Shown in pieces: positions 12,192 through 23,600 of a stretch of 64,000 nucleotides of DNA. Every line of letters starts with the position of its first letter. The first letter of the stretch is position 1. A model generated the notes under the pieces. The model was not told where the DNA came from. It did no database searches and saw only the letters and a list, made by a program, of their open reading frames with translations. The translations under genes and the position numbers were made by a program. Source of the stretch: Bedellia somnulentella (lineage: Eukaryota; Arthropoda; Insecta; Lepidoptera; Bedelliidae); assembly GCA_963576735.1 (NCBI GenBank), contig OY755180.1:17574678-17638677 (forward strand). The letters run 5' to 3'.

Positions 12192-12415
12192 CATAAATAA
12201 AAGATGTTATTAAAGGAAAGAAAAATTTCGACACTGGCGGGGTTCGAACTTGAACGTGTAAAAAAGAAACAAAGGATAGAGAAATTTCGCGCTGGATGCC
12301 AACTGACACTGTAGCTCAGTTGGCAGAGCGACGGGGGCGTATACCCGAAGGTCGCGTGTTCGAACCCCGCCAGTGTCGAAATTTTTCTTTCCTTTAATAA
12401 CATCTTTTATTTATG
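12192..12415. repeat. Inverted tRNA-like SINE (family E), 57-base perfect arms
   Basis: Arms at about 12193-12250 and 12358-12414 are exact reverse complements (ATAAATAAAAGATGTTATTA...). Between them, 12305-12379 on the plus strand has tRNA character: a 7-bp acceptor pair GACACTG/CAGTGTC, a GCTC/GAGC D-stem and GTGTTCGAACC as B box. The anticodon arm forms only four pairs around an eight-base loop, so this is a tRNA-derived repeat and not a working tRNA gene. Confidence 0.8.
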
Positions 12416-12767
12416 AGTAATAATCCCCACATGAGGAATTCATGTCAAAAAACATTAAATTACTTTATTTTACATTCTACATATTATATCTCACAGTGGT
12501 TGCGTATCTTAAGCAGCATGTCTATTTCATGTAGTCGTTTTGCCATAGCCTAGGATCGCAATTAAGACTAGTTACTTAGGTTCCGCGGGGAGGCTTTGCG
12601 AGGAGGCTTTGCGGGTTCGCTAGCACCAATCATAGAGGATCCAGTTTTTAATGAAATCTGTTTATGTGATACGCTAATTGTACGAGTAGTTTGTCAGTAA
12701 ATTATTGATTAGGTAGGTTTCTGTGTTTTATTTGTACTAACTCTATAACTCAAACATACGAGTACAT

Positions 12768-12905
12768 ACATATACTCACGCCATTAGTTCCCATTGGGGT
12801 AGGCAGACACTATCGATCGCCACTTCATACGATCCTGACAAAGATCTCTAGCTTCGTTTACATCCATCAATCTTTTCAAACATGCTCTTTTATTATCTTT
12901 ATAAC
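12768..12905 (-). mobile_element. Family B LINE, 3' fragment
   Basis: The complement reads AGAGATC-TTGTCAGGATCGTA-GAAGTGGCGATCGATAGTG into CCTACCCCAATGGGAACTAA, close to the 22.5 kb copy. It is about 130 bases long and truncated at its 5' end. Confidence 0.75.
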
Positions 12906-12924
12906 TCAACTTTTTGCCGCTATC

Positions 12925-13256
12925 TCCGAAGGGTTGGCAGAGGTAATAATACTACTTAACATCGTGTGACATCTTACCATGTGTATTGTTTCTTGGGACA
13001 GAGCACTAATTGAGTAGGGGGCAGGACTATCGCCGTATCAATACCAATACACTGTCACATGTCAGAAAGGACAACTTAGTCATGTGGATTTCCTCAAGAT
13101 TTTTTTCATCATCGTAACGAAGATAAATTAAGCACTTTAGAAAATACAGATGTATCCTTCGAAACGGGCCTGTAAGCTCGACGCCCCGGATTCAAACTTA
13201 CGCCTCTTAGCACGAGAGGCGGTGTTGCTTCCCACTCGCTGAGCTATCACGGTTGT
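12925..13256 (-). mobile_element. tRNA-derived SINE, family C, diverged full-length copy
   Basis: The minus strand has a tRNA-like head (AACCGTGATAGCTCAGCGAG as A-box region, GTTTGAATCC as B box at 13185-13256), the GGGGCAGG-CTATCGCC body signature and a 3' CCGAAGGGTTGGCAGAGG hairpin region. Substitutions throughout suggest an old copy. Confidence 0.7.
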
Positions 13257-14270
13257 GATTTGTCAGTAATCTTTGTTAATTTGATAAGTCTACTACACGA
13301 TTGGCTTAAACTAACAATACACATTTACATAAGCAAATAACTGCAATTTAAAATGCGATTCATAATCCGAAGGTCCGAAGGGTGACATTTAACCCAGTTT
13401 GGTAATATGCTACCGCGCCGGCTTGTATAACCAGATTATCGGAAAATCGAAATGGTTCCATGTTTTGAAGGGCATAAGCCGTCGTCGGTCCCGCCTACTA
13501 CCACGGTGTGGAAATGTTAGTTTGCCAGACCGCACTAGGCTAGAGTAGTGTACTATAGCCAAATCACCTTATTCAGGATTGGTTGGTGGAGCCTAGCCTT
13601 ACCTTATTGAGCTGAGTGAGACGAGAGAAATCCTCTAGAACGTCTCGACCGATTTGAATCAAATTTGGCACAGTGAGCAAGTGGACATTGCTAAGTTTCA
13701 AAAGGGATCACATGTCGTGATCGAACCTACCATTGAAGAGTAATCACCGAAAACTATTTTCCAATTGAAGTCAATAGAAAAAAGTTAACGGTTTCTTGTT
13801 TAGAGCTCGGCTTAAAGCTTAAGACCGTCTGCACAGATGAGACTCAGGTTTACCTAACTCGCTCAGCTCAAATGATTTCAATTGCAATTTGCATTGAAGT
13901 CCTATTTTAAACAAGCCTCTCAAGGCTTTACTAAATATTAATAAAATAACACATAAGAATTAATAGCAATGGAAATTGGAGTTGCCAATATTCTACTTTT
14001 AACCCATTCCTATTTGCAATCTACATATAAGAATATAAATAATTTGCAATTTAACTTATAAAATATATTCCGACGAATAAGATAGTATATTTTTCAGATA
14101 ATGATTGCAATGACGGAATTAAAGACATGTTTGCTTCTTGAATATACGTTTATTTCTTCCTATGAAGACTTACGACTAACTTACATATTATAATGGCAGA
14201 AGGGGGTATGGTGCGTGACACTACACTATAACCACAGATTATTGCTATAACCTCGATAATATAAAATGAT
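13257..14270. other. Intergenic, no gene seen
   Basis: 13380-13620 is less AT-rich (CGTCGTCGGTCCCGCC) and may be a repeat I do not recognise. No coding frame is supported. Confidence 0.45.
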
Positions 14271-14271
14271 C

Positions 14272-14510
14272 TGTGTAGTGTCGGCTTAGAATAGCACTAC
14301 CCTGTTTCTTCCGGTGGGTTAACGTAAGAGGCGACTAACGGTATTGGGGCTTTTAAGGGATTTTTGGGCGATGCGGTTGGAGATCCATCACCAAAAACTT
14401 TTATTTCACCAAGTTTTCCCCACGCAACTTCCAAAAGTGGCTAAGGAATTTCTAATATCCTAGCTCTGGCTATCCCTTCAAGGATTTTTTAGCCGTGAGT
14501 ATATGTATTA
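14272..14510 (+). mobile_element. Family A SINE, near full length
   Basis: Complete from TGTGTAGTGTCGGCTTAG to GCCGTGAGTATATGTAT. The only notable change is in the 3' hairpin region (CTATCCCTTCAAGGA). Confidence 0.8.
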
Positions 14511-14985
14511 TATTAGATGGGCGGTAAACGCCACGGGTTTCCGCACTGAGCCCGGCATGGCAAGCCATTGTACGTGGACCAAGTGGTCATTTAATTCTCC
14601 CAACCTAATTCCGTCTAGAAGGCGAGTAGCTTATCCAGGTCAGCTGCCGCCTCTGGGAGTGACTTTATAGATCCTATCGTGTTATAGCGGGTATCGGCTA
14701 CCCCCGTGAATTCCTGGAGCACGTGAGCAACCGTTTCGTCAGCTTTCATGCACGCTCGGCACATGGGGCTGTCGGTAATGCCTATAGTGTATAAGTGTTT
14801 ATTTAGTGTGGTATGTCCTGTGAGTACTCCAGTCACTGTCCGCAGATCTTTCCTGCTTAGTCGCAGGGAGCGCCCGGTTAGCTTCCTGTCAAGGGTTGGC
14901 ATGATTTCCTTCGACTGTCTGCAACCGGGCTCTTCCTGCCAGTGTATCTTGGAGAGGGAGTGAGTGCGTTTAATATATGTATGTA
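14511..14985 (-). pseudogene. LINE fragment: post-RT/RNase H-side C terminus
   Basis: On the minus strand an open frame from about 14965 to a stop at 14615 encodes some 115 residues. It has LRTVTGVLTGHTTLNKHL followed by a CRACMKADETVAHVL cysteine-histidine module. That order is standard for the C-terminal end of R1/I/LOA-like insect LINE polyproteins. The RT and RNase H catalytic regions are absent, so this is a 5'-truncated relic. The protein shares nothing obvious with the family B or jockey-like C termini elsewhere here, so it represents a third LINE lineage. Confidence 0.7.
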
Positions 14986-15056
14986 TGATCTGAGATCTTC
15001 AACAATCATAACAACTCAAACGAAGCTATTATATTTTTGGTTCTATATTCATTTGC

Positions 15057-15770
15057 AACCGTGATAGCTCAGTGGGTAGAACACCGTTTATAGTGCAGAC
15101 GATGACGGTTCAAATCCCGGGCCGGGCCTACACCAATATGTCTATCCTAAAGATATGTGTGGTTAATTTATCATGGTTATTAACGGTGAGGGAAAACATC
15201 GAGAGGAAACTCACATAGTCGAGTTGTACTTATTCATGTGACAGTGTATTCGTACAAAACAGCGATAGGCCTGCCCCTTATCACATGAGTAAGCTGTCCA
15301 AGTAAAACCTGGGTACGCTGAACACTAGCTGAAAATTTCACGTGATGTTCAGAAGTTTACATTACTAACCCATAAACGTTCACGCCGAATATCCCCGAAG
15401 GGGTTGGCATAGGTACTAATACTTATGAACATCACGTGACTTTGTCACCTGGTGTTGAGTGTACCCACGTTTTGCATGGACAGTGTACTCACGTGATAGG
15501 GGGCAGGCCTATCGCCGTTTTGTACGAATACACTGTCACATGATTAAGTACGACTCAGCCATGTGGGTTTCCTCACGATGTTTTCCCTCACCGTTAACAA
15601 CCATGATAAATTAACCACACATATGTCTTTAGAAAAGACAAATTGGTGTAGGCCCTACCCGGGATATGAACACTAGTCGCTTGCACGTTAACCGGTGTCC
15701 TACCCATTGAACTATCACGTCGTCTTACCAACCCCTTCAGGGGTATACGACGTGAACGTTTGAGTATGAG
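15057..15770. mobile_element. Family C SINE with a second, inverted family C SINE inside it
   Basis: A plus-strand copy starts at 15057 with a tRNA head (GTGATAGCTCAGTGGGTAG as A box, GACGGTTCAAATCCCGG as B box) and runs to about 15355. A minus-strand copy occupies about 15371-15722, ending in its own head (complement of CTACCCATTGAACTATCACG). The missing 3' end of the first copy resumes at 15726 (ACCAACCCCTTCAGGGG) and ends GACGTGAACGTTTGAGTATG. The order of events is therefore readable: the plus copy first, then insertion of the minus copy near its 3' hairpin. Confidence 0.8.
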
Positions 15771-17395
15771 TTTTGAGTTCTATATTCATTCAGTTCTATC
15801 ACAGATTATATAATACTGGTTCTATAGTGATTCAACTATCGGGAAATGGAGACGTTATTTAGCACCTTAGAGAAGTCCATTCACAAGATCTTACATATAG
15901 CGCCTGTTGTGAGAACATTATATTGCTGTTGGACCGCAAATTCGCTTTCCGACGATCACAAGGCAGCCTGAGACTGAAAACTCTTAAGAAATTTAACTGG
16001 GATGGTCCAATCACATCTATAACACCATCAATGGTGACGGATCTTTGATGTATGACAGTTCGGATTCCAAATGACAAACCACAATATGGGTTATCCGAAA
16101 TTAGCCTAACCGACGAAAATTCTTCATTTCCGAAGCAGTAAAAGAAGACGGCAGTACTAAATAACTAATTGTAAAGCTATGAATTTTAAAGTCTCTTAAA
16201 CTTTTACTATCAATGACGTCATGCCGCGCAATTGTGTGTAGTGGTGGATATAAAGGACAGGGTTGCAATAACTCAATAAATAATTTAATCGCAATATTTT
16301 ATTATTATTTATCGTATTATTACATTCAAATTGTAATATATCTTATAACAATAAATAAGTCGGTGTGATATTTGTTATTATGATATTATCTATTTTTACA
16401 CTGCTGTGTGAATATCTATACACTGTTATACTCGTATAAAAGAAATCGCAACAATAAAATGCCAACAAAATAACAAATACATCATTCTATTTTCTTTTTT
16501 CCCGCTATAAGTAAGAAGGAATGATAAAGATATACTGGTAATAAAGAAAAGGTACAATGTGCTGTCTTGGTATACATTCTCTTTGGTAGTTAGTTAGCAA
16601 TGCAATCGTACTTGAATTTAAAAAGAAGGCGAATTTCAAATCACTGGTGCATTTGTCTAATAGATAGCTACAATCAGTCCCCATTGATTTTAACATGCGT
16701 TTTATAGCACCAATTTATTTAAAAATGAGCGACTTAACTCTATGCCAGCGATTTGTCCGCAAAGTAATTTTATATCTTGCAACACTTTTTTTGTTTTTTA
16801 AATCATCGTTTTTAATCGCTTCGAGCTTGGAGTGTATAATTTTAATAAAACATCTCTTAATATTATAGATATGATTAAGACAAGTAGGTATAGTAATACA
16901 AAGTTGAAATGGTTTCCAAATTACCTCTCTATCATATATAAAATATACAGATCATATTTAGTCTAGAGTTATATTTATTGGTAGATATGTTTGGGATAAA
17001 CTAAATTATAATGGTAACGCTTATATTGTTTTTTAACCTAGACGTTAGGTCATAAAAATAAAAGTAATATTTAAGTAATAATTTGAGATTAACGAGTATA
17101 AAATAGAATTACACAAGAGAGAGAGAGTCTTAAAAACAAGTTATGCCATCAATAAAATATACAACATCAAAATAACGATGTCCAAACATTATTCAATTTT
17201 AATAAAATCTTAAGATATTTAACAAACATTCTTAAAAAAAAAACATATAAAATATATGTTAAAATTTACAAAATCTACAATCTAAGTTTAGAAAAAAACA
17301 ATATGTATTTTTGGTCTCGTATTTAGTAACAGTAAATTGTTTTGATCCTTTCGAAATTAGGTTCGGGAATTAAAGCAATTTTAAGTTGTCCATCA
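15771..17395. other. 3' flank of the FRMPD4-like gene, no other gene
   Basis: AT-rich. It probably includes the 3' UTR of the minus-strand gene (17395 downwards). A CRE-like TGACGTCA is at 16214-16221, with no gene attached to it that I can see. Confidence 0.5.
16974..16979 (-). terminator. Candidate polyadenylation signal
   Basis: This is the first AATAAA on the minus strand after the stop codon at 17396-17398, giving a 3' UTR near 420 bases. It is chosen by position only; later AATAAA motifs also exist. Confidence 0.35.
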
Positions 17396-17638
17396 TTAAG
17401 GTGAAAAGACTCGAAGACTTCTGAGCAGTGTTGCCAACACATTAGCTAAGCATTCAGCTCTTAATGCTAACTGTCCTTCGAGGTTTGATATTTTTCCTTG
17501 TCCTCTACTGGCATTGTGCTCATGAATTATTTGAGCCATTTCAGCACCGGCTAAGTCTTTAAATGCTGCTGTGACATCATGGACTCGAAGGACCAAGTTT
17601 CTGGTTTGTAAAGGAGATGAAGTGTGCTGACCTAGAGC
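17396..17638 (-). CDS. FRMPD4-like exon 13: C terminus and stop
   Basis: Acceptor TTTTTAG. It has 80 codons and a stop at 17396-17398. It encodes amphipathic helices ([40 protein letters not shown]) and ends RVFSP, which is not a PDZ-binding terminus. Confidence 0.88.
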   Translation of the reverse strand, partial: ALGQHTSSPLQTRNLVLRVHDVTAAFKDLAGAEMAQIIHEHNASRGQGKISNLEGQLALRAECLANVLATLLRSLRVFSP

Positions 17639-20600
17639 CTAAAAAGAAAAGATTTTATAAAAGGTTTATTGTAAGCTCTATGACATTTATATGTACTTAT
17701 TTTTAAATTAGAGAGTTGCTATCTATTTTAGGGATGCAGCATAACGTTTTACCTTACATATACTCACGCTCTTTGTTCCCGTTGGGATGGGTAAAGCTTA
17801 TCGATCGTCACTTAACACATTCCTGACAAAACTTGTTTTCCTTACAACCACTGTCAAAACATTAACTAACATGTTTTTTTTTTAAATTGCAGTCAGAAAA
17901 CAACTAACAAAGAAATAATGCACAAGCCTTTATTTTCATATAATTTCATGCTGAATATGTACCTGTGCAAGATTAGCAAGTTTCCGCAGCGGAGTAAGGC
18001 AGTCGGGCAACGTGGCAGCCACGCCGGGCCCCGGGGAGCCGAGCGCGCCCACTAGAGAACGGGAAGCGCCTACTAGCGATACTGCACATGATGTCAGTTC
18101 ACTGCGCGCACGCTAAATATATAAAAAACAATTAGTTAATAAAGAGTATAGTCCAGCATTTCTTGACTCATCTCTGGGTTGTATAGCAATGCTAGATATT
18201 GCTTGCCATTGCAATAGAACTATTAGTTTTATTATTTAGTGAATGGAATAGTTGATCAAATGGACATAAAAATTGTAAATATCAGTAAATACTTTAAATT
18301 CTTAGTAAATATAAATAAATTATTAGTAAATTCTTTATATATATTATATAAGATATAGATATAATATAAGATATAGAAGAATAAAATAATATATTTCATT
18401 TTAGCATTTAGTTTTTGTTATTATAGTGGCAGCATACATAATCTGTACAAAAAAACAACTTTCTACCCATCACCGTTTATTAGGTACAGCTTGGGGACAG
18501 ACGGTCAAACAGACAGACTGCTAAGTCTTAGTAATATGGTCCTGTTATATCTTTAGGTACAGAATTCTAAAAAGGTAACACTTAAAACATACTCCTAATG
18601 CATCAAAAATGCATCCAAACCTACCTGAAATTTAACTTCATCAATGTCTTCTCCACCTCCGTGTGCGTGTTGATGCGAACATTTCTGAGCGACTTGATGC
18701 AATCGCTGCAACAATCCTTCCACAGCAACTTCAGTCTTACAAAGTAGATTTTCAACAGATATTATGTGACCGTTACTGCCTACTTGAAACTCGGGAAACT
18801 TCACAGTGGGAGGTGATGGAGGAGTAGGAATATCATCTATCACATCATCCTTAAATCTCACGTGGTTTTGGGGCTTCGGTGAAGGACTAGCACTATCCCT
18901 TCGAAAAGATTTCCTCTCAGACAAAGGTGGGCTAAACGTCTTCTGGTCACTTCCAGGAGCCCCGTTCAAAATATCCGGACGATTACTGAACTTCCTGTTC
19001 ATTTGCGGCGAACAGAGAGACAGCACTCCAGACATGTCGTTGTTTTTCAATATTGTGGCTTTTGTCTCAGAATTAGACCTGGTATGTCGATTCTGCAAAG
19101 TCATCGAACTATAATTAGGAGTTGCTCGAATGTGCCCATTCATTTGTTGGGGCTGAGAATCATCTTCTAAACGGTTTTCTAGTTCCAAGTTTCGATATGT
19201 ATTTAAATTTCTATGGAAATGTGGTGATCCTATACTTGCATGACGTTCTGAACTTTTTACAGCATTATTAAATTTCTGCAGATTTTTCATTCTCAGAACT
19301 TCAATGCTTGGTACTGGAGGTAATGGTGGCTTTTTAGGAGGTAACAATAACGGTGGAGGAGGAGACAATACTCTATTTTCTACTCGTGGCGGTACTTGCG
19401 GTGGTGATTGTATGCTCTGTTCGTTAATATCACAAATTATTTGGTAATTAAGTTTTCTATTATTTAAAGTATTAAAGTTATTGCTTGGTATCTCGACCGC
19501 AGTCAATTCTTTTTGTTGATATGTGAATGAGTTTGAGCGAGGTCTTGGGGCGGGCGTTGGTGCTTTTGGTGGTCGTTCTGGGGGATGCTCTTCACTCGGT
19601 TTTCTACGAGGAGGAGGTCTGATCTCACAAACATCGGGAATAGAGTCGGATTTCTCAACACGACATCTTTCACTCTCATCACTACTTTCGTCCCTATTTT
19701 TATCTTTACTGCAACAAGAAAACACACTTTTTCTTTCAACTGTTGGATACTCTATAACATGGCTTGTGTTTCCGTTGGCCTGTTTTTCAGAAACACTTTT
19801 TCGTTTCCCTCTTGGAGATTCATTGTTTTTAGAATCCACCTTATTCTTATCTTTGAGTAGCAAACTATTTCTAGCATCACTTAAACTTTTTGCAGCAAAC
19901 ATATTCCTAATTTCACTAACTGTCATAGTTCCTTTTACCACATCACCATTCCGTACATCTTTTTTATTTTGATTTACTTTTGTTTCTTCACGTAACTGAG
20001 ATTGATTAACATAACTAACAGGTTCTCTATCTAAAGTTGATGAGTTGGATCCTGGTGGTGGAGGAATGATGTATGACATGATTTGTTCGGGTGTAAGCTC
20101 AATTGAAGGAGTTATTTTGACCGTAGGAGGTTGTATAGTTACATTTGCGATAAATTCTTCTAACGTTGGTTGTCCTCTTTTCAAATCTTTCTCGTCAGCA
20201 AACGATGGTGGTACAACAGGCAAAATCTGAGGCACTTGTGTTGAATCTAGTTCATCTGGTGTTTGAGGTGGAGGTATTAATGTTAAATCTATAAGCTCGG
20301 CTTCGGTTTCTACTACTGGTTCTTGATAAGAAAAAGGGCTAACTTCAACACATGGAATTATTTTGGTATCATCTTTATTATTTTTCTCTCGTAACTGTTT
20401 TAGATATTCTTTCAAATTAGATTCTTTACTATCTTGTGTACTGTCAGGACTATGTAATCCAAAACTGGTTCTTAATATTCGATTTGTTGATTTGTTTTGA
20501 TGTTTTCTAATTGGGCTATTGGTCGGGGTGTACGAAGAATCGTTATCACTTTCAGAAGGTGAAAAGTCATTATTTAAAGCTAATAAAGCGTCGGTAAGAC

Positions 20601-23600
20601 CACAATTATTTAAAATAGCACTGAGACCTTGTGACTGCCTTCTATTTAAACCTTGAATTTCAGTTTCATTCTCAGGTATAGTCAAACCATTTAAGCCTTG
20701 ATTAATAGTTTCAGTCAAAAGCAACAATGAATCACTATGCTTAAGTATTCCAGGTGCATCATCTGCCGTTCTACTATTGTTAGATTCTGAGTCACTTCCT
20801 CTATCAACACTTGTCTCTTTACCAACAAACTCATCTCTAATGGTCATGTCTTCATTATAAATGTCGGCATTTTCAGTCAAGTATTGTTCTGAGTTTTCAA
20901 CCACTTTTTTCATTTCTGTAACACGTCTAAGAACTTCTTCGTTTCTTGCTTCAACTAACTTCGGATTAGTAGCATTTTCTAGGAGTTCCATTGAGAAGAC
21001 GCTTTGTAGGTCAAAGCCCATTCCATCATCTAAATAGCAGGCGTCATTAGGATCAAACAAATGGAATTCCTCATTTCTTTTACATTTATCAAAATGAGAA
21101 TCAGAATCCAATAGTCCTGGCATTTCATACCCAGTCATAGGACTAGAATTATTACTATGGTTTCTGTTGGCAATGGAAGTATTCATATTGGTGTCTAAGT
21201 TAGATTTATTGTGTTCTGGTGTAGAGTGGTATGGCGGGGGCATGGTGAATATGGCGAAGTGTTTTCTTGATGTGACCTCTGAATCATCATATTTTAAATA
21301 ACTCCACTTTGCAGGAACTACGTTGTGTTGGGACAGGTATGGAGGAGCTGGAAGAAAAATAAATTAAATTTATTATTATAATACAAAGGCGTAGACCAAG
21401 AGATCATATACTAGATATACGAGATAAAATAAACTATTGCTAAATAAAAATAATGTAATTGAACGTACCTATATCTTCATTGAGCGGTTCTCGATCTTGT
21501 TCTACATGAAGTTCTTGCTGTGTAGCTAGCTTGTAATATCTGAAATTTCATACATCACTTGTTTTATTTGAGTATACACTTTTTCTTATTGAAATATATA
21601 CTATAAGAATTTACTTCGTGTCTCTTTTATTGGACTTCGCACTTCGTTCCTGTTTTAAAACTTGACATAGAGGTTACAGACCACAAACTATATAGAGATC
21701 ACATTATAATTTAAACAACTATTGATTTTCGGATACTTAATCGCTTGTTAATACGTGGTTTGAATTTAAAAAACATACCGTAAACGGTGCTAGAGTAATT
21801 ATTGGCATTATACTTTATCCATGTTAGTAAGTAATCTATGTAAGGTATTGATAACTAAACTGCACGGGAAAAATACTTGTTACACTTTCGATAATCTATA
21901 GTCCCAAAACATCCTTACCCGGCAATAACCAACGCCATCTCATTAGCATCCCTCTCTTCCATGAGTAGATCCAGTACTCTATCTCTCGCCATGAAGATGG
22001 TGACGTCACAACATCCTTCATCGGACGCGCGCACTCGCACGCTTTGCACTTCGTCGAGAGCGGATAGTTGTTGGGGCTGGAATGTATTGAGTTATTCCTT
22101 TATTAAACGGTTTTAATTAGCTTACCCCGTTTATTTTATTCTTTTTTGGGTCAAATTTAGTAAATTAAATTTCACTTCCTTCCTGTCAACCGATGAATAT
22201 GAAATTTAGTATGTAGTTTGGATTTTTTTAATTATTTTTATTACGTTTATCTTCATATGGAAAACAAACAGCTGTGATACTGTGATTTAAATTATGAAAC
22301 GAATTACGAAATGTTAGTGAATCTAACGAATTGAAGAAATAAATCTATAGTTATTTTGTAAACAGTAAGTTTGTAAATGTGATTGTTTGTTTGTAAGGGC
22401 GAATCTTCGAAATTACTGAAGTAATCATGATCATTCCTTCACAAATATAAAGCGTCACTATACGGGACTGCTATAGGGTATCATGACACTATATTTTTAG
22501 GTTGAATAAACAATAAAAAAGAAAAAAAGTTTGTAATGTAAGGTTATGTGATCGTGTGAGGAATGATGTGATTCGTGAAAGGTGTGGTGTAAAAGATGAT
22601 ATTGTAAGAAAGATAGAAAAAGGAATGTTGAGATGGTTTGGGCACATAGAGAGGATGGATGACAGTAAAGTGGTGAAAGAGATATATAGAGCCAATGTGG
22701 AAGGTAATGTTAGTAGAGGACGACCTCGGAGGACACATTTAGATCAAATAGAAAATGTGCTCAAAAAGGCAGGTGTCCGAAGTACGAAGAATAAAAGAGC
22801 ATGTATGAAAAGATTGATGGATGTGAATGAAGCTAGAGAGGTTTGCCAGGATCGTACAAAGTGGCGATCGATAGTCTCTGCCTACCCCAATGGGAACTAA
22901 CGGCGTGAGAATATGTATGTATGTATGTATGTAAACAATAGATATAGAAAAATACCACTACCTAGGTATTAATACATACAAATATGGCACAATGAGAACT
23001 GAAGAGACTATACGCGGTAACTTATTTAGTTCTCACCCCACAATAAGCTAAAACATTACAAAACAACAAATACCATCTCATTCCGTCCCACGATCTGCGC
23101 CAGCCCCAGGCGCGGCGACACGAGCAGCACCCGCTCGGGCCGCGCGCTGCTGTAGCACTTCGCGCCGTAGCTGGGCAGCGCGCCCACCACGTCTAGGTAC
23201 TGCAGCTTGGCCTGCATCACACATATTTTTATTACTATCGCTTGGGTAAAATTAAGTTACTTTGCTGAACTTTGCGTGTATAGGAGCTTGACAGCAATAC
23301 TGTGACTTACTTTATAATTTTAAATATACAGAAAAAAAGTAGAATTGTAGCCACAAGAAAAACAGTTATTACACAAGAACAATAAATACAACTCAAAAAA
23401 ACAATAAAAATGCAAAAAATACATAACATAACATAAACATAAACGTTCACGCCGTTTTTTCCCCGAAGGGGTTGGCAGAGGTACCAATACTCCTGAACTC
23501 ACATGGCAAGCGCCATCTAGTTTCCAGAGAAGGTACCCACGTTTTGCTTAGACAGTGTACTCACGTGATAGGGGGCAGGCCTATCGCCGTTTTGTACGAA

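Noticed and set aside
12305..12379. Possible functional tRNA gene
   Set aside because: The acceptor and D stems pair well and a B box is present, but the anticodon arm forms only four pairs with an eight-base loop, and the same sequence recurs as part of a repeat at 3.3 and 36 kb.
18806..19972. Plus-strand frames opposite exon 11
   Set aside because: They are antisense shadows of the long minus-strand coding exon.
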